64,000 nucleotides of DNA from Streptomyces sp. MUM 203J (GTDB lineage Bacteria > Actinomycetota > Actinomycetes > Streptomycetales > Streptomycetaceae). Below the pieces are notes generated by a model, which saw only the letters and a program-made list of their open reading frames with translations, searched no databases and was not told the DNA's origin. The position numbers were made by a program, and so were the translations under genes. Positions 48,957 through 59,706 of the stretch are shown here, piece by piece. Position 1 is the first letter of the stretch, and every line of letters begins with the position of its first letter. The stretch covers positions 56,812-120,811 of the forward strand of contig NZ_JADWYO010000010.1 in assembly GCF_022414595.1 (NCBI RefSeq), read 5' to 3'.

Positions 48957-49972
48957 GGGCCGATCCTTCCATGCATCCGAAAAATACGGTCGTACGCGGC
49001 GGCCAGCAGCTCCGGGTCGTGCCTGGGCAGCCCGTCCTCCCTGGCCACCGGCGCCAGCTCGACCGCGGCGCCGAGCCGCTTCGCGGCATCGGACAGCGAC
49101 TCGCGGTCGGGCACGGCGGCCTCGTCGGCCAGCACCACGTCCAGCGAGAGTTTAGGGGCGTGTCGGCCCAAAACCTCCAAATGACGCTGCGGAGAGAACC
49201 CGGCGGTTTCCCCGGGCTGCGGAGCGAGGTTCAGCGACAGCACCCGCCGGGCCTTGGTCTCGGTGAGCGCCTCCAGCAGCTCCGGCACCAGCAGATGGGG
49301 GATCACCGACGAGAACCAGGAGCCGGGCCCGAGCACCACCCAGTCCGCGTCCCGTACCGCGGCCACCGCCTCCGGGACGGCCGGCGGGTCGTTCGGCACC
49401 AGGTGAACCGACTGCACCTCGCCGGGCGTGAGCGCCACGGTCGCCTGGCCCCGCACCAGGTCCACGTCCTTCGGCCGCTCCGGATCGTGCCCCCTGACCA
49501 GGGCCTGGAGCTCCAGCGGTACGGCGGACATGGGCAGCACCCGGCCGTGCGCGCCCAGCAGCCTGCCCACCAGGTCCAGGGCCTGGACGTGGTCCCCGAG
49601 CTGCTCCCACAGCGCGACGATCAGCAGGTTGCCGACCGCGTGCTCGTGCAGGTCGCCCTTGGACTGGAAGCGGTGCTGGATGACCCTGGCCCAGGTCTGT
49701 CCCCAGTCGTCGTCGCCGCACAGCGCGGCCAGCGCCTTGCGGAGGTCCCCGGGCGGCAGCACGCCCAGCTCCTCGCGGAGCCGGCCGCTGGAGCCCCCGT
49801 CGTCCGCGACGGTCACGACCGCCGTCAGGTCGCCGGTGATCCGGCGCAGCGCGGCGAGGGACGCGGACAGGCCCATGCCGCCCCCGAGGGCGACGACCTT
49901 GGGCTGGGCGCCGCGCCGGCGGAGCGCACGGGCGGAGAGGGTGCTCGTACGCCGTCGGTACGGGCGCCTCAC
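48947..49972 (-). CDS. YvcK/GlmR-type gluconeogenesis factor (CofD-like fold)
   Basis: The 341-residue protein has the family start [20 protein letters not shown], then [20 protein letters not shown], and [20 protein letters not shown]. YvcK proteins bind UDP-sugars and influence wall precursor and carbon flow. The GTG start (49970-49972) overlaps the rapZ stop in GTGA, and its end overlaps whiA. The rapZ-yvcK-whiA order is conserved in Gram-positive bacteria. Confidence 0.92.
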   Translation of the reverse strand: MRRPYRRRTSTLSARALRRRGAQPKVVALGGGMGLSASLAALRRITGDLTAVVTVADDGGSSGRLREELGVLPPGDLRKALAALCGDDDWGQTWARVIQHRFQSKGDLHEHAVGNLLIVALWEQLGDHVQALDLVGRLLGAHGRVLPMSAVPLELQALVRGHDPERPKDVDLVRGQATVALTPGEVQSVHLVPNDPPAVPEAVAAVRDADWVVLGPGSWFSSVIPHLLVPELLEALTETKARRVLSLNLAPQPGETAGFSPQRHLEVLGRHAPKLSLDVVLADEAAVPDRESLSDAAKRLGAAVELAPVAREDGLPRHDPELLAAAYDRIFRMHGRIGPWR

Positions 49973-50940
49973 TCGCGCCCCATGTCCCGGTGGACGACCA
50001 CCGTCTCGACGCCCTCCGAGGCGAGCCGCGCGGCGAGCTTCTCGGACATGGCGACCGAGCGGTGCTTGCCGCCGGTGCAGCCCACGGCGATCGTCACATA
50101 CCGCTTGCCCTCACGGCGGTAGCCCGCGGCGATGAGCTGGAGGAGTTCCGTGTAGCGGTCCAGGAACTCCTTGGCGCCCGGCTGGTTGAAGACGTAACCG
50201 GACACCTCGTCGTGGAGGCCGGTGAAGGGGCGCAGCTCCGGCACCCAGTGGGGGTTCGGCAGGAAGCGGCAGTCCACCACCAGATCGGCGTCGACCGGCA
50301 GGCCGTACTTGTAGCCGAAGGACATCACGGTGGCCCGCAGCTCGGGCTCCTCGTCCCCGGCGAACTGGGCGTCCATCTTGGCGCGCAGCTCGTGCACGTT
50401 CAGGCTGGACGTGTCGATCACCAGGTCGGCGTCGCCGCGCAGTTCACGCAGCAGGTCGCGCTCGGCGGCGATGCCGTCGACGATGCGGCCGTCACCCTGG
50501 AGCGGGTGCGGGCGGCGTACCGACTCGAAGCGCCGCACGAGGGCGTCGTCGGAGGACTCCAGGAAGACGATCCGGCGCGTGACGTGCTTGGCGTCCAGGT
50601 CGGCGAGGGACTCCCGCAGATTGTCGAAGAACTGGCGGCCCCGCACGTCGACGACGACGGCGATCCGGGCCACGTTGCCCTGCGAGCGGGCGCCCAGCTC
50701 CACCATGGTGGGGATGAGGGCGGGCGGCAGGTTGTCGACGACGAACCAGCCGAGGTCCTCCAGGCACTTCGCCGCGGTGCTGCGGCCGGCCCCGGACATG
50801 CCGGAGATGATCACCAGCTCGGGGATGGCCGCCGTCTCGGTTGCCGCCGCGGCCTCGGCCGGCGTGCCCGTACTGCTGCCCGTACTCACGTGTGCTGCTC
50901 CGTCTTCTCTGCGGTCTGGCTGCTGCGGCTGGTCGTTCAT
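49969..50940 (-). CDS. rapZ: RNase adapter/nucleotide-binding protein RapZ (YvcJ)
   Basis: The 323-residue protein has a Walker A GMSGAGRS (residues 47-54), the SSDDALVRRFESVRRPHPLQ block, and the C-terminal TIAVGCTGGKHRSVAMSEKL domain. An extended, low-complexity N-terminus (residues 1-40) precedes the conserved part. In enterobacteria RapZ controls GlmY/GlmZ decay; in actinomycetes the role is not settled. Start ATG 50938-50940 lies 36 bases after uvrC. Confidence 0.92.
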   Translation of the reverse strand: MNDQPQQPDRREDGAAHVSTGSSTGTPAEAAAATETAAIPELVIISGMSGAGRSTAAKCLEDLGWFVVDNLPPALIPTMVELGARSQGNVARIAVVVDVRGRQFFDNLRESLADLDAKHVTRRIVFLESSDDALVRRFESVRRPHPLQGDGRIVDGIAAERDLLRELRGDADLVIDTSSLNVHELRAKMDAQFAGDEEPELRATVMSFGYKYGLPVDADLVVDCRFLPNPHWVPELRPFTGLHDEVSGYVFNQPGAKEFLDRYTELLQLIAAGYRREGKRYVTIAVGCTGGKHRSVAMSEKLAARLASEGVETVVVHRDMGRE

Positions 50941-50976
50941 GTCCGGTCCCCGTCCGTGCGTGGTCCCCCCACGTTG

Positions 50977-52989
50977 TCACTCTTCAATGATCTCTCCTGT
51001 GGCCGTGTTCACGGCGGGACCGGCCGGAGCGGCCTGGGCGAGGGCCGCGGCGACGGCCTCGGCGGTCTTGCGGCCGAACCCCGGGACCTCGCAGATCTGC
51101 TCGATTGTCGCCTGCCGGAGCCGCTTCACCGAGCCGAAATGCTTGATCAGCGCCTTCCTGCGGGCCTCCCCGAGCCCCGGGACGGTGTCCAGGGGCCCGG
51201 CTTTGAGGCGCTTGGCGCGCTTGCTGCGCTGGTAGCGGATCGCGAAGTCGTGGGCGGTGTCGCGGACCCGCTGGAGCAGGTAGAGGCCCTCACTCGTACG
51301 GGGCAGGACGACGGGGTCGTCCTCGCCGGGCAGCCAGACCTCCTCCAGCCGCTTGGCGAGGCCGCAGACGGCCACGTCGTCGATCCCCAGCTCGTCCAGG
51401 GCCCGGCGGGCCGCGGCGACCTGCGGCTGCCCGCCGTCGACGACGACGAGCTGCGGGGGGTAGGCGAACTTCCGGGGCCGCCCTTCGTCCTCGGGGAGCG
51501 ACACGTCGGCGGGCACGGTGTCCCCGGGCCCGGCGTCGCCGGAAGTCCCGGAGCCCTCCCCGTTCCGGCCGACCCACTCCCCCGTCCGCTCCTTCTCGGC
51601 GAGATAGCGGCGGAAGCGGCGGCTGACGACCTCGTGCATGGACCGGACGTCGTCCTGCCCTTCGAAGCCCTTGATCTGGAACCGCCGGTACTCACTCTTC
51701 CTCGGCAGCCCGTCCTCGAAGACGACCATGGAGGCGACGACGTCCTCCCCCTGGAGGTGGGAGATGTCGAAGCACTCGATACGGAGCGGCGCCCCGTCCA
51801 GCCCGAGGGCGTCCGCGATCTCCTCCAGAGCCCGGGAGCGGGTGGTGAGGTCGCTGGCGCGCTTGGTCTTGTGGAGGACGAGGGACTGCTGGGCGTTCCG
51901 GCCCACGGTCTCCATCAGGGCCTTCTTGTCGCCGCGCTGCGGCACCCGCAGGGACACCTGGGAGCCGCGCCGGTCACCGAGCCACTGGCTGACGGCCTCC
52001 GGGTCGTCGGGGAGCGCCGGTACGAGGACCTCCTTGGGGACGGCGTCGCCGCTCTCCTCGCCGTACAGCTGCTGGAGCGCGTGCTCGACGAGCCCGGCGG
52101 TGTCGACGGCCTCGACCTTGTCCGTGACCCAGCCGCGCTGGCCGCGCACCCGGCCGCCGCGGACGTGGAAGATCTGGACGGCGGCCTCCAGCTCGTCCTC
52201 CGCGACGGCGACGAGGTCGGCGTCGGTGGCGTCCGCGAGGACGACGGCGTTCTTCTCCATGGCCCGGCGCAGGGCCTCTATGTCGTCGCGCAGCCGCGCC
52301 GCCCTCTCGTACTCCATCTCGTCGGCCGCCGCCGTCATGTCCTTCTCGAGACGGCGGATGTAGGTGCCGGTGCGGCCGGCCATGAAGTCGCAGAACTCCT
52401 CGGCCAGTTCGCGATGGCCCTCGGGGCTGATCCGGCCGACGCAGGGGGCGGAGCACTTTCCGATGTAGCCGAGCAGGCAGGGCCGCCCGGTGCGGGCCGC
52501 GTTCCTGAAGACGCCCGAGGTGCACGTACGGACGGGGAACACACGCAACAGCAGGTCGACGGTCTCGCGGATCGCCCACGCGTGCGCGTACGGCCCGAAG
52601 TACCGCGTTCCCTTGTGCTTCTGGCCGCGCATGACCTGAACGCGCGGGAACTCCTCGCCGAGGGTGACGGCGAGGTAGGGATAGCTCTTGTCGTCGCGGT
52701 ACTTGACGTTGAAGCGGGGGTCGAACTCCTTGATCCAGGAGTATTCGAGCTGGAGCGCCTCGACCTCGGTGGACACCACCGTCCACTCCACGGACGCGGC
52801 CGTGGTGACCATCGTCCGGGTACGCGGATGCAGACCCGCCAGGTCCTGGAAGTAGCTGGCGAGCCGCTGGCGCAGGGACTTGGCCTTGCCGACGTAGATC
52901 ACCCGGCGGTGCTCGTCGCGGAACTTGTAGACCCCCGGCGAGTCGGGGATCTGTCCCGGCTTGGGTCGGTAACTGGAGGGGTCTGCCAT
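50977..52989 (-). CDS. uvrC: Excinuclease ABC subunit C
   Basis: The 670-residue nucleotide-excision-repair endonuclease has the N-terminal GIY-YIG domain ([20 protein letters not shown]), a UvrB-binding UVR motif ([20 protein letters not shown]), the RNase H-like domain ([20 protein letters not shown]), and C-terminal HhH motifs ([20 protein letters not shown]). Start ATG 52987-52989 ([15 protein letters not shown]) was chosen over a longer frame because similarity begins there. It is the first gene of the operon leading to whiA. Confidence 0.95.
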   Translation of the reverse strand: MADPSSYRPKPGQIPDSPGVYKFRDEHRRVIYVGKAKSLRQRLASYFQDLAGLHPRTRTMVTTAASVEWTVVSTEVEALQLEYSWIKEFDPRFNVKYRDDKSYPYLAVTLGEEFPRVQVMRGQKHKGTRYFGPYAHAWAIRETVDLLLRVFPVRTCTSGVFRNAARTGRPCLLGYIGKCSAPCVGRISPEGHRELAEEFCDFMAGRTGTYIRRLEKDMTAAADEMEYERAARLRDDIEALRRAMEKNAVVLADATDADLVAVAEDELEAAVQIFHVRGGRVRGQRGWVTDKVEAVDTAGLVEHALQQLYGEESGDAVPKEVLVPALPDDPEAVSQWLGDRRGSQVSLRVPQRGDKKALMETVGRNAQQSLVLHKTKRASDLTTRSRALEEIADALGLDGAPLRIECFDISHLQGEDVVASMVVFEDGLPRKSEYRRFQIKGFEGQDDVRSMHEVVSRRFRRYLAEKERTGEWVGRNGEGSGTSGDAGPGDTVPADVSLPEDEGRPRKFAYPPQLVVVDGGQPQVAAARRALDELGIDDVAVCGLAKRLEEVWLPGEDDPVVLPRTSEGLYLLQRVRDTAHDFAIRYQRSKRAKRLKAGPLDTVPGLGEARRKALIKHFGSVKRLRQATIEQICEVPGFGRKTAEAVAAALAQAAPAGPAVNTATGEIIEE

Positions 52990-53030
52990 GACCCACAGCC
53001 TACTTGCGGGCACTGACAACCCACCCGGTC

Positions 53031-53060
53031 ACCGGACGGGCCGGTTTCAGCCCGTCCGGT
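53031..53060 (-). terminator. Hairpin after the protease operon
   Basis: ACCGGACGGGC (53031-53041) pairs perfectly with GCCCGTCCGGT (53050-53060) around an 8-base loop, downstream of the gene ending at 53144 and upstream of the uvrC start. Confidence 0.7.
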
Positions 53061-53143
53061 TATCAACGACGAACGGTCGCGAAGCCGCGGCCAGGGGGGG
53101 ATCATCGCGGAGCCCCCGCTTCCGGGAGAGCGCGGTGGGGGTT

Positions 53144-53899
53144 CTACCGCCGTCCACGGCGGCGGAGCCGCACCGCCGTCACCGCGCCCGCACCCGCCAG
53201 CAGCGCCGCTCCGGCACCGAGGCCGACGGACCCCGGACCGGAGGGCCCGGCCTCCGAGGGGGGCCCGTAGCCGCCGGCCGCGCCCTTCCGGGCGTACGCC
53301 GACCCCGGCAGCTTGTCCCCGTACGCGGCGGCCACGCGGGCGCGGTACGCCTCCAGCGTCGTCCCGTCCGCGCCGACGGCGCGCACCGCGTCCTCGTCCA
53401 GGGGCAGTACCCTCGCCCCCTCGCGGACGTACCAGGCGTCGATCTGCGGCTCACGGAACACCGTGCCGCCGGGCAGCAGCCGGGCGCCTTCCTCCGCGTA
53501 CCGGATCTCGTCGTCGCCGGTCGCGATGTTCACGACCCGCCATCCCTTCCCGTCACTCTGCCGGGCGGTCCACACGGACGCCTTCCGCCCGTCGGCGGAC
53601 ACCGCGCGGGCGGCGTGGAACTCGACCCTCGCGACGGGCGCGCCGGGCCGCCCCGCGACGAAGTCGGGCGACAGGACGCGGACCGGAACGGGAGCGCCCT
53701 CGATGCGGGGCGGCCCGGCTGCCGCCGCACCGACCGCGCCGTCCCGCGCGAAGAACCGGGACAGCGTGGCGAGGGTGCCGGGGTCCTCGGACGCACTGCC
53801 GGGGGTGGGCGCGGCGAGGGCGGTGGGCGCGCCCAGCGCGAGGAGCAGGGCGGCGGTGAAGGCCGCTCGCGGCCAGATGCTGCGGGTCATCCGTCTCAC
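53144..53899 (-). CDS. Membrane-anchored secreted protein paired with a papain-like protease
   Basis: The 251-residue protein starts at GTG 53897-53899, overlapping the protease stop in GTGA (an ATG three codons on is an alternative). It has a signal peptide (AAFTAALLLALGAPTALA), a soluble acidic middle, and a C-terminal membrane anchor (GSVGLGAGAALLAGAGAVTA) followed by RLRRRGRR, a stop-transfer tail. No enzyme motif is recognised. Close coupling suggests it acts with the protease, perhaps as anchor, substrate or inhibitor; this is inference. Confidence 0.65.
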   Translation of the reverse strand: MRRMTRSIWPRAAFTAALLLALGAPTALAAPTPGSASEDPGTLATLSRFFARDGAVGAAAAGPPRIEGAPVPVRVLSPDFVAGRPGAPVARVEFHAARAVSADGRKASVWTARQSDGKGWRVVNIATGDDEIRYAEEGARLLPGGTVFREPQIDAWYVREGARVLPLDEDAVRAVGADGTTLEAYRARVAAAYGDKLPGSAYARKGAAGGYGPPSEAGPSGPGSVGLGAGAALLAGAGAVTAVRLRRRGRR

Positions 53900-54486
53900 G
53901 CCCCGATCCGGTAGAGCGAGTGGGTCCAGGAGAAGGAGCCGTTGTCGACGTACCAGGCGTGGGACGCCCAGTTGTAGCGGTCGCTGGAGGGCCAGGGGTC
54001 GCCCCAGTACACCCAGCTGCGCGAGTCGTCGTAGCCGTAGATCACGTGCATGTGGCCGCCGCCGCTCGACCACTGGATGCGGGTCTCGACGGGCCGGTCG
54101 GCGTTGATCTCGCTCTGCACGGTCGAGTAGCGCAGCCAGCCGTTGACGTACGAGCCGGGGCTGATCCCCGCCCAGCGCAGACCGGTCTGGACGTTGCCCA
54201 GCGTGGCCTGCCAGTTTGGGCAGTCGTAGCCCTGCCGCCGGTTGAAGGCGGCGTTGCAGAACTGGTTCTGGCTGTACCGGCGGCCGTACCAGGTGGCGAT
54301 CGTGTTCCCGGCGGCGGCCCAGCACCAGTTGCTCTTCTGCTGGGCCTGCATGGTGATGCCGAGTCGCTTGTAGGCGAGCGCGGACTGCTCGTCGTGGCGT
54401 GGGGCGGCGGTGGCGGTGGCGGCGGCGGGGACCGCGAGGACGGCGGCGCAGAGGGCCGCCGTGATGAACGTGATGGGGTTGCGCAT
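53896..54486 (-). CDS. Secreted papain-like cysteine protease (C39-like)
   Basis: The 196-residue protein has a signal peptide (TFITAALCAAVLAVPAAA, then TATAAP). The catalytic cysteine is in KSNWCWAAAGNTIA (C55), the histidine in SGGGHMHVIYGY (H145), and the third active-site residue is in VYWGDPW (D163). Two further cysteines (C77, C89) may form a disulfide. This is the papain-like fold of small secreted actinomycete proteases. Substrate is unknown. The 228 bases between it and the divergent HTH gene hold the promoter region. Confidence 0.82.
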   Translation of the reverse strand: MRNPITFITAALCAAVLAVPAAATATAAPRHDEQSALAYKRLGITMQAQQKSNWCWAAAGNTIATWYGRRYSQNQFCNAAFNRRQGYDCPNWQATLGNVQTGLRWAGISPGSYVNGWLRYSTVQSEINADRPVETRIQWSSGGGHMHVIYGYDDSRSWVYWGDPWPSSDRYNWASHAWYVDNGSFSWTHSLYRIGA

Positions 54487-54713
54487 CGCGTTTCCTCCGT
54501 GGGGATGTGGGGAGGGAGGAGCGCGTCCGGACGCGTGTACCGAAGCATCAATTGTTGTCGGGGACAGGTCAACACGCTTGAATGCGGGATGACATCGCGG
54601 TGTGAGCGGAACCGGTTGACATGTGAACGACCGCCCCTGCCCGACCTGCCACCCGCCGCCGTGGCGGCGCGATGCCCCGCCTCCCGTACGTGAACGTTCA
54701 CCGAGGAGCCCGT

Positions 54714-55664
54714 GTGGCGCACCACGACGCCCAGGCCGATCTGGCGCAGCTGCTGCGCACCGGCCCCTTCCACCTGGCGCTCCGTGCCGCCCTCGCGCTG
54801 CGCGGGCTGCCGCTGCAGAGGGTCCGGCACCATCTGGCGCACCGCGGCATCAGCGTGGGCGTGACGAGCCTGTGCTACTGGCAGCAGGGGGCGCGCCGGC
54901 CGCAGCGGCCGGAGTCGCTGCGGGCGGTGCGGGCGCTGGAGGAACTGCTCCAGCTTCCGTCCGGCTCACTGATCCGGCTGCTGCAGACCCCTCCGTACGG
55001 GAACGGCGACGGCGCCCGGACCGGGGCCGACCGCCCGCCGGCCCGCTCGTACCGGGCGCTGGTCGCGGCCTCGGGCGCGGTGGAGGGGCTGATCGCGGAG
55101 CTGGGCGCCCCCGCGGACGGCGGGCTGCACACGGTGGGTCACCACGAGCGGGTACGGATCGGGGCCGACCGCCGGCTGCTGAGGCGCGACTCGCTCCAGG
55201 TGGTGCGGGCGCACCGGGACGGGGTGGACCGCTATCTGGCCATCCACCACGGGGACCCCGGGTGCGATCCGGCGCGGGTCGCGGTGCCGGCAGGTGACAA
55301 CTGCCGCACCGGCCGGGTGCGGACCCACCCGGAGACCGGGGTGGTGGTGGCCGAGCTGCTCTTCGACACCCGGCTCCGCTCCGGGGACACGTACGTCTTC
55401 GGGTACGGGTTCGAGGACGGCACGGGCGGGGTGAGCACGGAGTACGTGCGCGGGTTCAGCTTCGCGGGCGGGCAGTACGTGCTCCAGGTGGGGTTCCACG
55501 AGGACGCCCTCCCGGTGCGGTGCCTCCGCTTCGCCCAGGCGTCCGCGGGGTCGCCGCGCGGGGCCCGGGGCGACCTGACGCTGACCGGACGGCACCGCAC
55601 GGTGCACCTGGTGGAGCAGGGGGTACGCCCCGGGATCCTGGGCATCGCCTGGGACTGGGACTAG
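54714..55664 (+). CDS. XRE-like HTH protein divergent from the protease operon
   Basis: The 316-residue protein has an N-terminal helix-turn-helix-like segment (LALRGLPLQRVRHHLAHRGI, SVGVTSLCYWQQGARRPQRP, SLRAVRALEELL) and a large C-terminal beta-rich domain of unknown function (TYVFGYGFEDGTGGVSTEYV). I chose GTG 54714 because GAGGAG lies 5 bases upstream and the HTH begins soon after it; an in-frame ATG at 54672 has no good site. It may regulate the neighbouring protease operon. Confidence 0.65.
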   Translation: MAHHDAQADLAQLLRTGPFHLALRAALALRGLPLQRVRHHLAHRGISVGVTSLCYWQQGARRPQRPESLRAVRALEELLQLPSGSLIRLLQTPPYGNGDGARTGADRPPARSYRALVAASGAVEGLIAELGAPADGGLHTVGHHERVRIGADRRLLRRDSLQVVRAHRDGVDRYLAIHHGDPGCDPARVAVPAGDNCRTGRVRTHPETGVVVAELLFDTRLRSGDTYVFGYGFEDGTGGVSTEYVRGFSFAGGQYVLQVGFHEDALPVRCLRFAQASAGSPRGARGDLTLTGRHRTVHLVEQGVRPGILGIAWDWD

Positions 55665-55680
55665 GCGGAACGCCCCGGCT

Positions 55681-56109
55681 TCAGGCCTCAGGACCGGCGA
55701 TCAGCTTCCCGCCCTCCACACGTACAGGCACCTCGGGCAGCGGAACCGTGGCGGGTCCCTTGAGGGACTTGCCGGTCGTCACGTCGAAGCGGCTGCCGTG
55801 GCAGGGGCAGTTGCCCTCGTTCTCCACGATCTTGTCGAGTACGCACCCGGCGTGGGTGCACTGGGCGCTGAAGGCCCTGTACTCGCCCTGGGCCGGGCGG
55901 TGCACGAGCAGCCGCTGCTCCCGGAAGAGTTTCGCGCCGCCGACGGGGATGCCCTCCGGGGCGCCGAGGTCCACGGGGGCGGTGGGAGTGGGGGTCTGGG
56001 CGTGGCCGACCTTGGAGTCGGTGGAGCAGGCGGCGGCCCCGAGCCCGCCGACTCCGGCGAGCGCGGCGCCCTTCAGCACGGTACGGCGGGCGGCAGGCAG
56101 ACCGGACAT
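55681..56109 (-). CDS. Rieske (2Fe-2S) lipoprotein with Tat signal
   Basis: The 142-residue protein has a twin-arginine signal with lipobox (AARRTVLKGAALAGVGGLGA, then AAC), predicting export in folded form and lipid anchoring. The Rieske motifs are CTHAGC (C-x-H type) and CPCHGSRFD (C-x2-H type). I chose ATG 56107-56109 because GGAG lies 7-8 bases upstream; ATG 56119-56121 is an alternative adding four residues. Its role may be extracytoplasmic electron transfer. Convergent with the HTH gene. Confidence 0.82.
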   Translation of the reverse strand: MSGLPAARRTVLKGAALAGVGGLGAAACSTDSKVGHAQTPTPTAPVDLGAPEGIPVGGAKLFREQRLLVHRPAQGEYRAFSAQCTHAGCVLDKIVENEGNCPCHGSRFDVTTGKSLKGPATVPLPEVPVRVEGGKLIAGPEA

Positions 56110-56610
56110 GAGCTGCTCCATCGAAAGGCGGGGAAGTGAACCGGCCCCGACGATACCCACCCAGACCGCCACGGCTCCCCCCGGGTGGGACCTCCGGCCC
56201 GACCAGGCCCGGAGGTCCCACCCACACGTGCCCGGCCGCCCCTGGCGCCGTACTCCGTTCCGCCCTGTGCGGCCTGCCGCCACCCCGGGCCGCGCGCCAC
56301 CTTCCGGGTGGACGAGTCGGGCTGTTCCGGGGGCTCACCGCCTCACGAAGGCTCCTGCGGGCCCATGTCCCGGGCGGCTCCCCTCACCGCCGCCGGGGCC
56401 GCTCCCTCCGCGCCCCTTCCGCCGGACCGGCGGCCGCACGCCGGTGCAGGCGCGGGCATCCCGGGCCGCGGGGCCGGCGTTCCGCCGAGGACCATGGGGG
56501 TCCTGCCGCTCGAACGCAGCGCAAGAGCCCGGGGGCGGTGGACACGGCGGAACGGGCCCTGGGGCCCGAACGCCCCGCACCCACCGGCACCCCGGGCGCC
56601 GGGGCCGCCC
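56110..56610. promoter_or_regulatory. 501-bp gene-free region between uvrA and the Rieske gene
   Basis: Very GC-rich; open frames occur in several phases but none has coding character. It contains one strong hairpin (56183-56223) about 75 bases before the Rieske start. The promoter of the Rieske gene must lie here. I see nothing else. Confidence 0.5.
56183..56223 (-). terminator. Perfect 15-bp inverted repeat downstream of uvrA
   Basis: GGGTGGGACCTCCGG (56183-56197) pairs with CCGGAGGTCCCACCC (56209-56223) with an 11-base loop. It lies about 390 bases beyond the uvrA stop and ahead of the Rieske gene, a possible terminator or operator. Confidence 0.6.
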
Positions 56611-59511
56611 TCACTTGCGGGAGCGGCGGGTGGGCCTGGCCTTCACGGGTGCGGCGTCACTGATGCGGTCGGCGTCCAGAATGTCGCGCAGGAACTTGCC
56701 CGTGTGACTCGTCGGCACCCCCGCGACCTGCTCCGGCGTGCCCTCGGCCACCACGAGCCCGCCGCCGCTCCCGCCCTCGGGCCCCATGTCGACGATCCAG
56801 TCCGCCGTCTTGATGACATCGAGGTTGTGCTCGATGACGATCACCGTGTTGCCCTTGTCGACCAGGTTCGACAGCACCTTGATCAGCTTCGAGATGTCCT
56901 CGAAGTGCAGGCCCGTCGTCGGCTCGTCCAGGACGTACACCGTCCGCCCCGTGGACCGCTTCTGCAGCTCGCTCGCGAGCTTCACCCGCTGCGCCTCACC
57001 GCCCGACAGTGTCGGCGCGGACTGGCCGAGCCGCACGTACCCGAGCCCCACCTCGTTGAGGGTCTTCAGGTGGCGGGAGATCGTCGGCACCGCCTCGAAG
57101 AAGTGCAGGGCCTCCTCGATGGGCATGTCCAGCACCTCCGCGATGGACTTGCCCTTGTAGTGGACCTCCAGGGTCTCCCGGTTGTAGCGCGCCCCGTGAC
57201 AGACCTCGCACGGGACGTACACGTCGGGGAGGAAGTTCATCTCGATCTTGATGGTGCCGTCGCCGGAGCAGTTCTCGCAGCGCCCGCCCTTCACGTTGAA
57301 GGAGAACCGGCCCGGCAGGTACCCGCGGACCTTCGCCTCCATCGTCTCCGCGAACAGCTTGCGGACGTGATCGAAGACCCCGGTGTACGTCGCCGGGTTG
57401 GACCGCGGCGTACGGCCGATGGGCGACTGGTCGACATGCACGACCTTGTCGACCAGGTCGTCCCCGGCCACGCGCGTGTGCCGCCCGGGCACGGACTTCG
57501 CACCGTTCAGCTCGCGTGCGAGGTGCGTGTAGAGGATGTCGTTGACCAGTGTCGACTTGCCGGAGCCGGAGACGCCCGTGACCGCCGTGAGGACCCCCAG
57601 CGGGAACGACACGTCGATGTCCCGCAGGTTGTTCTCCCGCGCCCCGTGGACGGTCAGCCTCCGGGACGGGTCCACGGGCCGCCGCACGTCCGGCAGGGCG
57701 ATGGACCTCTTCCCGGCCAGGTACTGCCCGGTCATCGACTGCTTGTTGGTCAGCAGCTGCTTCAAGGGGCCGGAGTGGACGACCTTGCCGCCGTGCTCAC
57801 CGGCACCCGGGCCGATGTCGACGACCCAGTCCGCGATCTTGATGGTGTCCTCGTCGTGCTCGACGACGATGAGCGTGTTCCCCATGTCCCGGAGCCGTAC
57901 GAGGGTCTCGATCAGCCGGTGGTTGTCACGCTGGTGCAGGCCGATGGACGGCTCGTCCAGCACGTACAGGACACCCACCAGGCCGGAGCCGATCTGCGTG
58001 GCGAGCCGGATCCGCTGGGCCTCGCCGCCGGAGAGGGTGCCCGCTGCGCGGTTGAGGGACAGGTAGTCGAGGCCGACGTCGACCAGGAACCGCAGCCGTT
58101 CGTTGACCTCCTTCAGCACCCGCTCCGCGATCTTCTTGTCACGGGCGTTGAGTGTGAGCCGGCCGAGGAACTCGGCACACTCGCTGATCGACATGGCGGA
58201 GACCTCGGCGATGGACCTCTCCATGACCGTCACGGCCAGCACGATCGGCTTCAGCCGGGTGCCCTCACAGGTGGGGCAGGGCACCTCGCGCATGTAGCCC
58301 TCGAAACGCTCCCGGCTGGAGTCGCTCTCGGCCTCGCTGTGCCGCCGCTTCACGAAGGAGACGGCGCCTTCGAAGGCGGGGGTGGTGTACGCCCGCTCCC
58401 TGCCGTACCGGTTGCGGTAGCGGACCTCGACCTGGGTCTTGTGGCCGTACAGGAGCGCCTTCCGCGCCCGCTGCGGCAGTCCGGCCCACGGGATGTCGGT
58501 GCGGAAGCCCAGCGCGTCGGCCAGGCCGCCGATGAGCCGCCCGAAGTACTCCTTGGTGTGACCGTGCGACCACGGGTGGATCGCGCCCTCGTCCAGCGAC
58601 TTGTCGGGGTCGGGGACGACCAGCTCCGCGTCGACCTCCATGCGCGTGCCGATACCGGTGCAGTCGGGGCAGGCGCCGAAGGGGGAGTTGAACGAGAAGG
58701 AGCGGGGCTCCAGCTCCTCGAAGGACAGGTCGTCGTACGGGCAGTACAGGTGCTCCGAGTACATCTTCTCGCGCTCGGGGTCGTCCTCGGGGAGGTCGAC
58801 GAAGTCGAGCACGACCATGCCGCCGGAGAGACCCAGCGCGGTCTCGACGGAGTCGGTGAGGCGCCGCTTGGCGCTGTCCTTGACGGTGAGGCGGTCCACG
58901 ACCACCTCGATGGTGTGCTTCTCCTGCTTCTTCAGCTTGGGCGGCTCTGTGAGCTGGATCGTCGCGCCGTCGACCCGGGCCCGGCTGTAACCCTTGGTCT
59001 GGAGGTCGGAGAACAGGTCGACGAACTCGCCCTTGCGCTCGCGCACCAGCGGGGACAGCACCTGGAAGCGGCTGCCCTCGGGGAGCTCGAGCACCTTGTC
59101 CACGATGGCCTGCGGCGACTGGCGGGAGATGGGGCGGCGGCACTCCGGGCAGTGCGGCTTGCCGATGCGCGCGAAGAGCAGCCGCAGGTAGTCGTACACC
59201 TCGGTGATCGTGCCGACCGTGGAGCGCGGGTTGCGCGAGGTCGACTTCTGGTCGATCGAGACGGCCGGGGACAGGCCCTCGATGAAATCGACGTCGGGCT
59301 TGTCCATCTGGCCGAGGAACTGGCGGGCGTACGAGGACAGCGACTCGACGTACCGCCGCTGCCCCTCCGCGAAGATCGTGTCGAACGCGAGGGACGACTT
59401 GCCGGAGCCGGACAGGCCGGTGAAGACGATGAGCGAGTCACGCGGGAGGTCGAGCGAGACGTTCTTCAGGTTGTGCTCGCGCGCGCCACGGACGATGAGA
59501 CGGTCGGCCAC
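56611..59511 (-). CDS. uvrA: Excinuclease ABC subunit A
   Basis: The 966-residue damage-recognition ATPase of nucleotide-excision repair has two ABC ATPase modules ([19 protein letters not shown] and [19 protein letters not shown]), both LSGGEAQR signatures, and zinc motifs [11 protein letters not shown] and [12 protein letters not shown] with VPCEVCHG. I chose GTG 59509-59511 ([20 protein letters not shown] follows), which matches the conserved start; the upstream extension reads low-complexity promoter DNA. It is separate from uvrC but in the same neighbourhood. Confidence 0.96.
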   Translation of the reverse strand: MADRLIVRGAREHNLKNVSLDLPRDSLIVFTGLSGSGKSSLAFDTIFAEGQRRYVESLSSYARQFLGQMDKPDVDFIEGLSPAVSIDQKSTSRNPRSTVGTITEVYDYLRLLFARIGKPHCPECRRPISRQSPQAIVDKVLELPEGSRFQVLSPLVRERKGEFVDLFSDLQTKGYSRARVDGATIQLTEPPKLKKQEKHTIEVVVDRLTVKDSAKRRLTDSVETALGLSGGMVVLDFVDLPEDDPEREKMYSEHLYCPYDDLSFEELEPRSFSFNSPFGACPDCTGIGTRMEVDAELVVPDPDKSLDEGAIHPWSHGHTKEYFGRLIGGLADALGFRTDIPWAGLPQRARKALLYGHKTQVEVRYRNRYGRERAYTTPAFEGAVSFVKRRHSEAESDSSRERFEGYMREVPCPTCEGTRLKPIVLAVTVMERSIAEVSAMSISECAEFLGRLTLNARDKKIAERVLKEVNERLRFLVDVGLDYLSLNRAAGTLSGGEAQRIRLATQIGSGLVGVLYVLDEPSIGLHQRDNHRLIETLVRLRDMGNTLIVVEHDEDTIKIADWVVDIGPGAGEHGGKVVHSGPLKQLLTNKQSMTGQYLAGKRSIALPDVRRPVDPSRRLTVHGARENNLRDIDVSFPLGVLTAVTGVSGSGKSTLVNDILYTHLARELNGAKSVPGRHTRVAGDDLVDKVVHVDQSPIGRTPRSNPATYTGVFDHVRKLFAETMEAKVRGYLPGRFSFNVKGGRCENCSGDGTIKIEMNFLPDVYVPCEVCHGARYNRETLEVHYKGKSIAEVLDMPIEEALHFFEAVPTISRHLKTLNEVGLGYVRLGQSAPTLSGGEAQRVKLASELQKRSTGRTVYVLDEPTTGLHFEDISKLIKVLSNLVDKGNTVIVIEHNLDVIKTADWIVDMGPEGGSGGGLVVAEGTPEQVAGVPTSHTGKFLRDILDADRISDAAPVKARPTRRSRK

Positions 59512-59706
59512 GCCGGTCCGCACCTTTCTTGAGAGAAGCGGGGGCACAGCCCCCGTCCCAGACTGTTCCAGCCTATGGGGGGCCGCCGGATGGATGAATC
59601 CCTGGCTTTCCAGGATGCCTCCACCGAGCGTATAGCACGTGTATTCGATTTTGGGCGCCTTGCCGTCACCTTCACCCGAACGAGTGGCGGCGCTAGGGTC
59701 AGCAGC

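Noticed and set aside
49990..53016. 1,008-codon + strand frame across rapZ and uvrC
   Set aside because: Shadow of two strongly supported minus-strand genes.
56185..59532. 1,115-codon open frame on the + strand opposite uvrA
   Set aside because: It is the antisense shadow of uvrA; long antisense frames are expected with strong G/C third-position bias, and its composition (Arg/Val/Gly/Asp/His-rich) is not protein-like.
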